This document shows positions 33,826-42,831 of a DNA stretch of 64,000 nt, piece by piece. Origin of the DNA: JAAZPT01 sp964544955 (GTDB lineage: Bacteria > Bacillota > Clostridia > Christensenellales > Aristaeellaceae); NCBI GenBank assembly GCA_964544955.1, contig CAZJEB010000002.1, positions 124,001 to 188,000 of the forward strand, written 5' to 3'. The notes below the pieces were generated by a model. It was not told the origin of the DNA. It was given only the letters and a program-made list of their open reading frames with translations, and searched no databases. The number at the start of each line of letters is the position of its first letter. Position 1 is the first letter of the stretch. A program made the translations under genes and the position numbers.

Positions 33826-33877
33826 ATTATATATGTACATATTGTGGTTGTCAATAACAAAAACTACAATATATTGT
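33826..33877 (-). promoter_or_regulatory. nrdD promoter with two NrdR-box-like sites
   Basis: On the minus strand TTGACA (33854-33849), 17-bp spacer and TATAAT (33831-33826) form a perfect promoter. ACAATATATTGT (33866-33877) lies upstream of the -35 and a weaker TGTACATATTGT (33834-33845) lies in the spacer; their centres are 32 bp apart, as expected for tandem NrdR boxes. Confidence 0.75.
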
Positions 33878-33891
33878 TTTTTTAAAATACA

Positions 33892-34587
33892 TCAAATACC
33901 ACGTAACTCACATTTGCTAACATAGTTTTTAGCTGTATTTAGCATATTGTTAAGGTTTTCTTTATCCAAAGGTTCTAATTTATCCTTGGATAACAACATG
34001 CCTGTATCTACAAAATTTTGTAGGTAGTAGGCTTTTGAGCCCTTTATCCACAGAGCTATTGCTTTAATATCATCAACTGTATGGAAGTTTTTTAACACAG
34101 TAGTTCTAAACTCATAGTCTATATTGCTATTTTTAAGCAGGCTTATGGTTTTATCTATAAGCGATGTATCAAAGTTTTGCATGCCAGTGGTTATGGAATA
34201 TTTTTCTTTGCTGTTTTTTATATCCACAGCCACATAATCTAAAAGCCCTTCGTTTAAAAGTTCTTCTAGCTTGTTGGGGAAACTGCCGTTTGTATCCAGC
34301 TTTACTTTGTAACCCATATCCTTAACCTGTTTTATAAAACTTGCTAAGCCATCATGTAGCATGGGCTCGCCGCCAGTAATACATATACCATCAAGTATAC
34401 CTTTGCGCTTTTTTAAAAGGTCAAAAACTGCGGCCTCGCCAACTTCATCCTTGGGGTTTATATTCTCTACCAAGCTAGCATTGTGGCAAAAGGGGCAACG
34501 CATATTACAGCCCGCAGTAAATACGGTTGCGGCAACATTGCCGGGATAGTCCAATAATGTTAACTTTTGCAAGCCAAAAACTTTCAT
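33892..34587 (-). CDS. nrdG: Anaerobic ribonucleotide reductase activating protein
   Basis: A 231-residue radical-SAM enzyme that installs the glycyl radical on NrdD. The iron-sulfur motif C-x3-C-x2-C is in TAGCNMRCPFCHNASLV, and CITGGEPML is the SAM-binding GGE motif. It is transcribed in the same direction as nrdD and lies upstream of it, with its own NrdR-box-containing promoter. GGAGAA precedes the ATG. The long form (231 residues) is typical of Clostridia. Confidence 0.93.
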   Translation of the reverse strand: MKVFGLQKLTLLDYPGNVAATVFTAGCNMRCPFCHNASLVENINPKDEVGEAAVFDLLKKRKGILDGICITGGEPMLHDGLASFIKQVKDMGYKVKLDTNGSFPNKLEELLNEGLLDYVAVDIKNSKEKYSITTGMQNFDTSLIDKTISLLKNSNIDYEFRTTVLKNFHTVDDIKAIALWIKGSKAYYLQNFVDTGMLLSKDKLEPLDKENLNNMLNTAKNYVSKCELRGI

Positions 34588-34601
34588 TTTAATTCTCCAT
34601 T

Positions 34602-34656
34602 TACAATATATTGTATAAAGCCACTTATGTATACCACCATTTATTGTTTAAGTCAA
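34602..34656 (-). promoter_or_regulatory. nrdG promoter with two NrdR-box-like sites
   Basis: On the minus strand TTGACT (34656-34651), 17-bp spacer, and TATACA (34633-34628). A perfect palindrome TACAATATATTGTA (34602-34615) lies just after the transcription start and ACCATTTATTGT (34636-34647, 10 of 12 the same) in the spacer, 33 bp apart. Confidence 0.75.
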
Positions 34657-35213
34657 TATAAAAAACGGTTAAGTTTTTGAGCTTGATTTTAATAAAAAAG
34701 CCAAATTAACAAGCTAATATAGAACAATTTTAAGTTGATTGAAAAAATAATTATTATATTTTTATAAAAATTTAATAATTATAAGGCTTTTTTAATATAA
34801 AAAACAAAACACAATATATAGCAAAAAATATTGTTAATACATATATTATAGTATTATATATTTTTTAATTTATTTTATAAAAGTTGATAGAACAAACAAT
34901 AAAAAAGTAAAATATGGATTTAAATAATACGTATTATCCATAGTTTAATTGTTTATAAAAAACCTATGATTTTTTGCATAAATGCAATGGAAATAATGGA
35001 AAAATATACACCATAATATCAAGAACAAAAAACTCGGAATTGATATCAAAACAAATCAAAAAATGGCTTATTTATTGAATAATTTTGATGTAAAGGCTTT
35101 TAATTTTTGTAAAAATATGTTATACTAATTAAGAAGAAAACTATTGGTTTTTTTATGTTACTTTAGCGTATACATACGCTTTTATTTTGGCAATTTAACA
35201 TGAGGTGAAAATT
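34657..35213. other. Long AT-rich intergenic region and gyrB leader
   Basis: About 550 bp with no gene. Contents: a TTGCAT-AA-ATGCAA palindrome (34974-34987); one DnaA-box-like TTATCCATA (34934-34942), too little to suggest an origin; an extended -10 promoter TGTTATACT (35118-35126) for gyrB; and a leader hairpin AGCGTA-TACA-TACGCT (35165-35180) followed by TTTTATTTT. The hairpin lies 33 bp upstream of the gyrB start and looks like a terminator or attenuator inside the leader. Confidence 0.6.
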
Positions 35214-37166
35214 TTGAGTCAGGAAAACAACGTAAATAACGCAAAAAACTATGATGAGTCGCAGATACAAGTATTGGAAGGTTTAGACCCCGTTCGTAAA
35301 CGTCCAGGTATGTACATAGGCTCTACAGATAGTAGGGGTTTGCACCACTTGGTATATGAAATTGTGGATAACTCCATAGATGAGGCTCTTGCAGGTTACT
35401 GTAGCCATATATCTGTAAAACTACATAAGGATGGCTCCGTTGAAGTAAGTGATGATGGTAGGGGTTTCCCAGTAGGTATACACCCTAGCGTAGGCAGGCC
35501 AGCTGTTGAAGTGTGCCTAACCGTATTACACGCAGGCGGTAAATTTGGCGGTGGGGGTTATAAAGTATCAGGCGGCTTGCATGGTGTTGGCGCCTCTGTT
35601 GTTAACGCCTTAAGCAAACATTTTAAAGTTACAGTTAAACAGGATGGTAAAATACACCAACAGGAATATACAAGGGGTATAATAGATTACGACCTTAAAA
35701 TAATTGGCGAAACCGAGGAAACAGGAACAACAATACAGTTTTGGCCGGATATAAAAAGTGAAGATAACCCAGATGGTATATTTGAAACAGGCGATTTTCA
35801 GTATTCTGTATTAAAAACAAGGCTAAGGGAAATGGCTTTCCTTAACAAAGGCATACATATAACCCTTGAGGATTATAGGGGCGAGGAAGTTAAGCAACAT
35901 GTTTTCTATTATGAAGGCGGTATTGTTGAGTTTGTAAAACATATAAACAAAAACAAAACTGTGCTTTTCCCTGAGCCAATATACATTGAAGGCTTAAAGG
36001 AAGATGTATCTGTAGAAATAGCTTTACAATATAATGATACATACCAAGAAACTATATTAAGCTTTGCTAATAATATACATACCCCAGAAGGCGGCACACA
36101 CCTTGTTGGCTTTAATACCGCATTAACAAAAACGCTTAATGATTATGGTAGGCGCTTTGGTAGGATTAAAGACAACGAAGAGAACTTAAAGGGCGATGAC
36201 GTGCGTGAAAGCATAGTTGCAATTATATCTGTTAAGCTTATGGAGCCACAGTTTGAGGGTCAAACAAAATCCAAGCTTGGCAATAGCAATGTGCGTAGCA
36301 TAGTAGACTCCTTAGTAAGCCAAAACTTGTATGCTTATTTGGAAGAGAACCCATCTGTTGCAAAGGATATAATTGATAGGGCAATAGGTGCTCAAAGGGC
36401 TAGGGAAGCTGCCCGTAAAGCTAGGGAACTTACACGCCGTAAAACTGTACTTGATGGAGCAGCTTTACCAGGTAAACTTGCAGACTGTACTGAAAAAGAC
36501 CCTGCAAAATGTGAATTGTTTATAGTTGAGGGTGATAGTGCGGGTGGTAGCGCCAAAGAAGGTAGGGATAGGTTCTTCCAAGCTATACTTCCACTGCGTG
36601 GCAAAATACTTAACGTTGAAAAAACCCATGAAAGCAAGGCCTTAGGTAATGATACAATCAGGTCAATGATAACTGCTTTTGGCTGTGGTATCGGCAAGGA
36701 TTTTGATGAATCCAAACTACGTTACCACCGTATTGTATGTATGACTGACGCGGATGTTGATGGTAGCCATATTAGAACATTGCTTTTAACATTCTTTTAC
36801 CGTTATATGCGCCCCCTTGTTGAAAAAGGCTATGTATATATTGCAATGCCACCACTATACAAGGTTACAAAAAACAAAAAAGAATATTATGTTTATAACG
36901 ATGAGGAACTTGAAAAACTTCTTGAAGAAATTGGTAGAAACCCCAAGCCAGAAATTCAACGTTATAAAGGCTTAGGCGAAATGAGTAGCCACCAATTATG
37001 GGATACAACTATGGACCCTGCAAGGCGCACAATGCTACGTGTAAACGTGGAAGATGCAATACTTGCCGATGAAATGTTTACCCTTCTAATGGGCGATAAG
37101 GTTGAACCAAGAAGGGATTTCATTAGGGAAAATGCCAAATTAGTTAAAGATTTAGATATATTATAG
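35214..37166 (+). CDS. gyrB: DNA gyrase subunit B
   Basis: The ATPase subunit of gyrase, 650 residues. GLDPVRKRPGMYIGSTDSRG and EIVDNSIDEALAGYC form the GHKL ATP site, GGLHGVGASVVNAL the lid, and EGDSAGGSAKEGRDRFFQAI with PLRGK and TDADVDGSHIRTLL the TOPRIM domain. PEIQRYKGLGEM near the end is the C-terminal signature. The start was set at TTG (35214), six bases after GAGGTG; the GTG at 35205 lies inside that site. It is preceded by a long leader with a hairpin. gyrA follows after 10 bp. No dnaA, dnaN or recF lies upstream. Confidence 0.96.
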   Translation: MSQENNVNNAKNYDESQIQVLEGLDPVRKRPGMYIGSTDSRGLHHLVYEIVDNSIDEALAGYCSHISVKLHKDGSVEVSDDGRGFPVGIHPSVGRPAVEVCLTVLHAGGKFGGGGYKVSGGLHGVGASVVNALSKHFKVTVKQDGKIHQQEYTRGIIDYDLKIIGETEETGTTIQFWPDIKSEDNPDGIFETGDFQYSVLKTRLREMAFLNKGIHITLEDYRGEEVKQHVFYYEGGIVEFVKHINKNKTVLFPEPIYIEGLKEDVSVEIALQYNDTYQETILSFANNIHTPEGGTHLVGFNTALTKTLNDYGRRFGRIKDNEENLKGDDVRESIVAIISVKLMEPQFEGQTKSKLGNSNVRSIVDSLVSQNLYAYLEENPSVAKDIIDRAIGAQRAREAARKARELTRRKTVLDGAALPGKLADCTEKDPAKCELFIVEGDSAGGSAKEGRDRFFQAILPLRGKILNVEKTHESKALGNDTIRSMITAFGCGIGKDFDESKLRYHRIVCMTDADVDGSHIRTLLLTFFYRYMRPLVEKGYVYIAMPPLYKVTKNKKEYYVYNDEELEKLLEEIGRNPKPEIQRYKGLGEMSSHQLWDTTMDPARRTMLRVNVEDAILADEMFTLLMGDKVEPRRDFIRENAKLVKDLDIL

Positions 37167-37176
37167 GAGATGTATA

Positions 37177-39768
37177 ATGTCCAACACAGACAATAACACA
37201 CCAAACAATATTAACGATACAGTAATGCCCATAAGCTTGGAAACCGAAATTCAAAAGTCCTTTATAAGTTATGCCATGGCGGTTATTATTAACCGTGCTT
37301 TGCCAGATGTTCGTGATGGTTTAAAACCAGTACATAGGCGTATTATTTATGATATGCACGAACTTGGTATGACCTATGATAAGCCCTTCCGTAAAAGCGC
37401 CCGTATTGTTGGTGACGTTTTAGGTAAGTACCACCCCCATGGTGATACAGCGGTTTATGATGCAATGGTAAGGCTTGCGCAACCCTTCTCTACAAGGTAT
37501 ATGCTTGTAGAAGGGCAAGGTAACTTTGGCTCTGTAGACGGTGATGGCGCAGCTGCTATGCGTTATACAGAAGCAAGAATGAGCAAGCTTTGTGCCCATT
37601 TAATAGGCGAAATTGATAAAGATACTGTTGATTTTATGCCTAACTTTGATGAAACATTATTACAACCCACAGTTTTACCCAGCCGTTACCCCAACTTGTT
37701 AGTAAACGGATCCAATGGTATTGCTGTTGGTATGGCAACAAATATTCCACCCCATAACTTAGGTGAAGTAATAGATGCTACAATACACCTTATGGAAAAC
37801 CCTGATGCAAGCGTAGAAGACCTTATGGAGTTTGTTAAAGGCCCAGACTTTCCAACAGGGGGCATGATATTAGGCAATAGCGGTGTAAGGGATGCTTACC
37901 ACACAGGTAGGGGCAGGATATTTGTAAGGGCAAAAACTGAAATTGAGCCCATGCCACAAAACAGAAACCGTATTGTTGTAAACGAAATTCCTTACATGGT
38001 AAACAAGGCTAAACTAATACAAACAATTGCCGACCATGTTAAAAATAAACGCTTAGATGGAATATCCGCCATACGTGACGAAAGTGACCGTAATGGTATG
38101 CGTATTGTTATAGAGCTTAAGCGTGATGTAAGCCCACAGGTTGTTTTAAACTACTTGTTTAAACATACACAAATGCAAGATACCTTTGGCGCTATTATGC
38201 TTGCCCTTGTAAATGGTGAGCCTAAATTGTTAAGCCTAAGGGATATGATTTTCTACTATGTAGAACACCAAAAGGATGTTGTTACAAGGCGTACAAAATT
38301 TGACCTTGATAAAGCAGAGGCAAGAAGCCATATTTTAGAAGGCTTAATTAAAGCCCTTGACTTTATTGATGAAATTGTAGAGCTTATTAAAGCTAGCCCT
38401 GATGTAAACACAGCTAGGGATGCCTTGATGGAAAGGTTTGCCTTTAGCCAAAAACAAGCACAAGCCATATTGGATATGCGCCTTGCAAGGTTAACAGGCC
38501 TAGAGCGTGAAAGGTTACAAGCTGAGTTTGATGAACTTCAACAAAAGATAGCCTATCTTTTATCCATATTAGCTAGCGAAGAAAAATTGATTTCTATTAT
38601 AAAGGAAGAAATTTTAGTTATTAGGGAAGCCTTTAATGATGAAAGGCGCACTGGCTTTAGCTATGATGATAGCGATATAGAGGTTGAAGACCTTATTCAA
38701 CAAGAAGATGTTGTATTAACATTAACTCACTTTGGCTATGTAAAACGCCTACCTTTAACCACATACCGCACACAAAACAGGGGTGGTAAGGGTGTTTCAG
38801 CTATGACCCAACGTGAAGAAGACTATGCAGAGCAAATAATGGTGCTTTCCACCCATGATGATGTATTGTTCTTCTCTAACAAGGGTAGGGTATATGTGCT
38901 TCGTTGCTATAAAATACCAGAGAGTGGTAGAACGGCAAAAGGTATGGCAATTATTAACCTATTGCCCTTAGATGGTGATGAAAAGGTTACAGCCATGATA
39001 GCCGTTAATGAAGAAAAGCGTGATAAGTACTTAATGCTTGCAACAAAACAAGGTAATATTAAACGTACATTAGTGTCAGAATTCTCTAACTTAAGAAAAT
39101 CTGGTTTAATATCCATAAAATTAAGGGAAGATGATGAACTTGTTTCCGTTGAAATTACTGATGGTAAAAGCGATGTGCTTATAGGTACACGTATGGGTAA
39201 GGCTATACGCTTTAACGAGTCTGAAGTTCGTTCATCCGGTAGGGGAAGCATGGGTATGAGGGCTATAAGGCTTCAAGGTGATGACTATGTAATATCTACA
39301 ACCCTTGTTGATGATACAAAACAAGTACTAAATATTACTACAAATGGTTTTGGTAAGCGTACAAATGCTGATGAGTACCGTCCACAAAGCCGTGGTGGTA
39401 AGGGTGTAAGGGGTATATTGCTAAGCGATAAAACTGGCGAACTTGCAGCCCAAATGATGGTAGCTGAGGGTGAGGATATAATATTACTATCCGATAATGG
39501 TACACTTATTCGTACAAATGTTGATAGCATTCGTGTTTGTGGTAGAAGCACAAAGGGTGTTACAATAATGAAACTAGAAAATGATAGTAAAGTTGTGGCT
39601 GTTGCCCTTGCGGAGAAGGAAGAGGCAGAAGTAAAAAAAGCTACTGATAAAATTGAAACAAAAACAGAGATAGTATCAGAGCCTAAAACTAATGAGCCTG
39701 TTCAAGAGATTGAAGCCTTTGAAGCTTTTGATGATGAAGTAAATACAAACGAAACTGAAAACAACTAA
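37177..39768 (+). CDS. gyrA: DNA gyrase subunit A
   Basis: The breakage-reunion subunit, 863 residues. The catalytic tyrosine is in AAAMRYTEARMSKL; the quinolone-resistance region reads HPHGDTAVYDAMVRLAQPFS with threonine at the usual Ser83 position, as in many Clostridia. The C-terminal beta-propeller has the GyrA box QNRGGKG and a second copy QSRGGKG. An acidic tail (about 45 residues, E/D/T-rich) follows the propeller. It starts after AGGAGA, 10 bp from gyrB, and ends at a terminator. Together they supercoil DNA. Confidence 0.96.
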   Translation: MSNTDNNTPNNINDTVMPISLETEIQKSFISYAMAVIINRALPDVRDGLKPVHRRIIYDMHELGMTYDKPFRKSARIVGDVLGKYHPHGDTAVYDAMVRLAQPFSTRYMLVEGQGNFGSVDGDGAAAMRYTEARMSKLCAHLIGEIDKDTVDFMPNFDETLLQPTVLPSRYPNLLVNGSNGIAVGMATNIPPHNLGEVIDATIHLMENPDASVEDLMEFVKGPDFPTGGMILGNSGVRDAYHTGRGRIFVRAKTEIEPMPQNRNRIVVNEIPYMVNKAKLIQTIADHVKNKRLDGISAIRDESDRNGMRIVIELKRDVSPQVVLNYLFKHTQMQDTFGAIMLALVNGEPKLLSLRDMIFYYVEHQKDVVTRRTKFDLDKAEARSHILEGLIKALDFIDEIVELIKASPDVNTARDALMERFAFSQKQAQAILDMRLARLTGLERERLQAEFDELQQKIAYLLSILASEEKLISIIKEEILVIREAFNDERRTGFSYDDSDIEVEDLIQQEDVVLTLTHFGYVKRLPLTTYRTQNRGGKGVSAMTQREEDYAEQIMVLSTHDDVLFFSNKGRVYVLRCYKIPESGRTAKGMAIINLLPLDGDEKVTAMIAVNEEKRDKYLMLATKQGNIKRTLVSEFSNLRKSGLISIKLREDDELVSVEITDGKSDVLIGTRMGKAIRFNESEVRSSGRGSMGMRAIRLQGDDYVISTTLVDDTKQVLNITTNGFGKRTNADEYRPQSRGGKGVRGILLSDKTGELAAQMMVAEGEDIILLSDNGTLIRTNVDSIRVCGRSTKGVTIMKLENDSKVVAVALAEKEEAEVKKATDKIETKTEIVSEPKTNEPVQEIEAFEAFDDEVNTNETENN

Positions 39769-39778
39769 ATATTTTATA

Positions 39779-39799
39779 ACGGTGCTTTTGCACCGTTTT
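39779..39799 (+). terminator. Terminator of gyrBA
   Basis: Stem acggtgc/gcaccgt with TTTT loop, then a short T-run. It precedes nnrD by only 18 bp. Confidence 0.8.
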
Positions 39800-39816
39800 C
39801 TGTATGGAGGAATGTT

Positions 39817-41349
39817 ATGAAAATTACTAATTATACCCCCTATACTAAAACAATAAAGCCAGATGATATGAAAAAACTTGAACAGGATATTATGAATACC
39901 ACAGGCCTAAAGGGACTATTGCTTATGGAACACGCTGCCTTAGCCCTTTTTAAGCGTGTTAAGGCACATGTAAAAAAGGATGAGGAATGTATTATAGTTT
40001 GTGGTAGTGGTAATAATGGTGGTGATGGCTACGCTTTAGCTAGATTATTAATCCAAAACGCCTATACTTGTAAAGTTTATTATTTAGGTGAGCCTAAAAC
40101 TGATGATGCGGCTTATAATAGTGCATTACTTAAAACTTTATACCCAGAGGTTAACGTTATAGCCTATGAAGGAACTTTAGATTTTGATAAAAATGCTAGC
40201 TTAATTGTTGATGCCCTTTTTGGCACAGGTTTTAATGGTAAATTGGAAGGGGAAGCATTAAGTTTAGTACAACAAATGAATGAAAGCGCCTTGCCAATAT
40301 TAGCCGTTGATGTGCCAAGTGGAGTAGATGGTAATACAGGTTATGTATATGATACTGCTGTTAAGGCTTTAGAAACTGTAACATTCCATAAAATTAAAAC
40401 TGGTTTATTGCTTTCAAAGGCGATAGATTATGTTGGCGAAATATCTGTAGCTAACATTGGCATACCCGATAGTTTGGATTATACAACAGGAGCCCTTGTT
40501 TTAAACGATGAAACAGCCAAAATGTATTTCCCTAAACAAAGTAAAAATGCCCACAAAGGGGATAATGGCAAGGTTTTAATTATCGCTGGATCGCCTGAAA
40601 TGACTGGTGCAGCAGCTATAGCTGTACTGGCAGCACAAAGGGCAGGGGCTGGCTTGGTAACAATAGCCGCATGTGATAGGGTAGTGCAATCAACATTAAA
40701 TGTTTGCCCAAGTGCTACAGCAAAAATACTTAGTGAAAATTATGAAGAGGCAATATCAAAACTACTTAATACAATAGATACTTATGATTCTATAGTTATA
40801 GGTTCAGGCCTTGGCAGAGGTGAGTATCAAAGCAAATTGATAGTTGATGTGCTTGAATATGTAAACAGGTTAGGCTTAAATTGTGTAGTTGATGCCGATG
40901 CTTTAAATTTTATTGCTGAAAAGGGGTTAGACTTTAAACTTAATAAAAATATAGTGTTTACACCCCACCCCAAAGAGGCCTCAAGGTTGCTTAATTGTGA
41001 TGTTGAAAACATTATTAAAGATTATTCAAATGCAGCTAATAATATTACTGAAAAATATGGTGCATCTGTTGTGCTTAAAGGCGCATGTAGCTATATAAAA
41101 TCTCAAAGGCGAATAGCTATAAATACAAGTGGTAGCCCTGCCCTTGCAAAAGCTGGGTCGGGGGATGCCCTTGCGGGTATAATTGCTGCGTTACTTGCAA
41201 ATAAAAAAACTGGTAGTTTTATTAGCCTTGCCCTTGGAGCTTATATGCTTGGTAGGGCAGCAGAGTTTGCTGAAAACAAGCTTGGTACAAACGCTGTAAC
41301 AATATTTGATGTTATTGCAGAACTTGGCTTTATAAGCAAACTTAATTGA
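39817..41349 (+). CDS. nnrD: Bifunctional NAD(P)H-hydrate repair enzyme
   Basis: A 510-residue fusion of NAD(P)HX epimerase and ADP-dependent NAD(P)HX dehydratase, which restores damaged nicotinamide cofactors. The N-terminal YjeF_N half has VCGSGNNGGDGYALAR and VDALFGTGFNG. The C-terminal half has HKGDNGKVLIIAGSPEMTGA, VDADALNF, TPHPKEASRLL and SPALAKAGSGDALAGIIAAL, the ribokinase-like phosphate site. GGAGG precedes the ATG. A promoter for the next gene begins in its stop codon. Confidence 0.95.
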   Translation: MKITNYTPYTKTIKPDDMKKLEQDIMNTTGLKGLLLMEHAALALFKRVKAHVKKDEECIIVCGSGNNGGDGYALARLLIQNAYTCKVYYLGEPKTDDAAYNSALLKTLYPEVNVIAYEGTLDFDKNASLIVDALFGTGFNGKLEGEALSLVQQMNESALPILAVDVPSGVDGNTGYVYDTAVKALETVTFHKIKTGLLLSKAIDYVGEISVANIGIPDSLDYTTGALVLNDETAKMYFPKQSKNAHKGDNGKVLIIAGSPEMTGAAAIAVLAAQRAGAGLVTIAACDRVVQSTLNVCPSATAKILSENYEEAISKLLNTIDTYDSIVIGSGLGRGEYQSKLIVDVLEYVNRLGLNCVVDADALNFIAEKGLDFKLNKNIVFTPHPKEASRLLNCDVENIIKDYSNAANNITEKYGASVVLKGACSYIKSQRRIAINTSGSPALAKAGSGDALAGIIAALLANKKTGSFISLALGAYMLGRAAEFAENKLGTNAVTIFDVIAELGFISKLN

Positions 41350-41375
41350 CACTATATTATTTACTGTGGTAAAAT
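41346..41375 (+). promoter_or_regulatory. Promoter of the sodium-pump decarboxylase genes
   Basis: TTGACA (41346-41351) overlaps the nnrD stop codon; TAAAAT (41370-41375) follows after 18 bp. Confidence 0.7.
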
Positions 41376-41409
41376 AGCTTAGTTTATAAAATTTTTAGGA
41401 GGATATATT

Positions 41410-42612
41410 GTGGAAATTATCACAGACTTGTTTTCTGATGTAGTGCACATGTTTACACTAGAAGGCCTTAAAATCCTTGTTATGTTCATTATATCATTTG
41501 TTTTGATATACCTTGCTATTGCCAAGGACTATGAACCCGCACTTCTTTTACCTATTGGTTTTGGTGCAATATTAGCAAACTTGCCACCAGTATTGGAAAC
41601 CATGGCTCCTGCTGCCCTTGGTACAGTTGCTGAACCTGGGTTTTTAAGAATTTTGTTTAATGCAGGTATAGCTACAGAACTTTTCCCTATACTAATATTT
41701 ATTGCTGTTGGCGCCATGATAGACTTTTCACCCTTGCTTAAAGACCCAAGCATGATATTCTTTGGTGCAGCAGCTCAATTTGGTATATTTGCTACATTCT
41801 TAGTTTCCATATTACTTATACCTGTTGTATTGCCCGAAACAGTTGGCAATAACGACTTGATAATGCGATTGGCTGCTGCCATTGGTATAATAGGCGCTGC
41901 CGATGGCCCTACAACATTGTATGTTGCTAACCACTTTAACCTTGTTGATTATATGGCGCCAATATCTGTTGCAGCTTATAGCTATATGTCCTTAGTGCCT
42001 GTAATTCAACCCCCAGTTATTAGGGTTTTAACAACAAAGGAAGAACGCAAAATTCGCATGAACTTCCAAGATGTTCGTGCTTCAAAAACAGCCTTAATAC
42101 TGTTCCCAATTATTGTTACAGTTGTATCTGGTATAATTGTACCAATGAGTGCGCCCCTTGTTGGCTCACTTATGTTTGGTAACTTAATTCGCGAATGTGG
42201 CGTTTTAGAACGTTTAAGCAAAACAGCACAAAACGAGCTTGCAAACCTTGTTACAATATTATTAGGTATATCCATTGGTGCTACAATGGAGGCTAGCAAA
42301 TTTTTGCGTTTAGATACATTGCTTATTATGGCATTGGGCTTAGCTGCGTTTATATTTGATACAGCTGGTGGCGTTCTTTTTGCTAAGTTTATTAACTTAT
42401 TCCGTAAAGAAAAAATCAACCCCATGGTTGGTGCTGCTGGTATATCCGCATTCCCTATGAGTGCACGTGTTATACAAAAAATGGCTACTAAGGAAGACCC
42501 AACGAACTTTATACTTATGCAATCAATTAGTGCAAATGTATCAGGTCAATTAGGTTCAATAGTAGCAGGTGGTATGATAATAACCCTTGTATCAATGTTA
42601 ATTGCAGGCTAA
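41410..42612 (+). CDS. Sodium-translocating decarboxylase beta subunit
   Basis: The membrane subunit that decarboxylates carboxybiotin and pumps Na+ in oxaloacetate, methylmalonyl-CoA or glutaconyl-CoA decarboxylases. 400 residues and about nine membrane segments. The family motifs are GFGAILANLPP near residue 50, IGAADGPTTLYVANHF, and GAAGISAFPMSARVIQKM. The start is a GTG after AGGAGGATAT. It lies with a small gamma-like gene, but no alpha (carboxyltransferase) or biotin-carrier gene is in the window, so the acid it acts on cannot be assigned. Confidence 0.92.
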   Translation: MEIITDLFSDVVHMFTLEGLKILVMFIISFVLIYLAIAKDYEPALLLPIGFGAILANLPPVLETMAPAALGTVAEPGFLRILFNAGIATELFPILIFIAVGAMIDFSPLLKDPSMIFFGAAAQFGIFATFLVSILLIPVVLPETVGNNDLIMRLAAAIGIIGAADGPTTLYVANHFNLVDYMAPISVAAYSYMSLVPVIQPPVIRVLTTKEERKIRMNFQDVRASKTALILFPIIVTVVSGIIVPMSAPLVGSLMFGNLIRECGVLERLSKTAQNELANLVTILLGISIGATMEASKFLRLDTLLIMALGLAAFIFDTAGGVLFAKFINLFRKEKINPMVGAAGISAFPMSARVIQKMATKEDPTNFILMQSISANVSGQLGSIVAGGMIITLVSMLIAG

Positions 42613-42630
42613 ACTGCGGAAAGGTATATT

Positions 42631-42810
42631 ATGTTTAAATTTTTACACGCATTAGCAGAAGAAGTACCTGTTGTTGAAGAAGTTGCCACAAAATCATCAA
42701 GTTTGTTTGATGATGCCTTGATGGTATCTGGCGTTGGTATTTTAGGCGTATTTGCAGTGCTTTTCATATTTTTTATTACAATAAAATTATTACAAAAAAC
42801 AAATAAATAA
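42631..42810 (+). CDS. Sodium-pump decarboxylase gamma-like small membrane protein
   Basis: A 59-residue gene. The N-terminal ~27 residues are polar and acidic (LAEEVPVVEEVATKSSS). One membrane segment (about residues 30-54: LMVSGVGILGVFAVLFIFF) is followed by a short basic tail. The segment fits the gamma (OadG-like) subunit that anchors and helps assemble the pump, which has the same single N-terminal-type helix. It starts 18 bp after the beta subunit gene with AAAGG upstream. The gene is not certain to be OadG; the family varies strongly and matches are short. Confidence 0.72.
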   Translation: MFKFLHALAEEVPVVEEVATKSSSLFDDALMVSGVGILGVFAVLFIFFITIKLLQKTNK

Positions 42811-42831
42811 TAAATAAAGGGGTGCCACAAA

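Noticed and set aside
34657..35213. Replication origin beside gyrB
   Set aside because: gyrB-gyrA are often near oriC, but there is no dnaA, dnaN or recF here and only one DnaA-box-like site; an AT-rich gap alone is not enough.
39285..39551. Antisense frames inside gyrA, gyrB, nnrD and other large genes
   Set aside because: They lie opposite well-supported conserved genes, show no family motifs, and have no ribosome sites.
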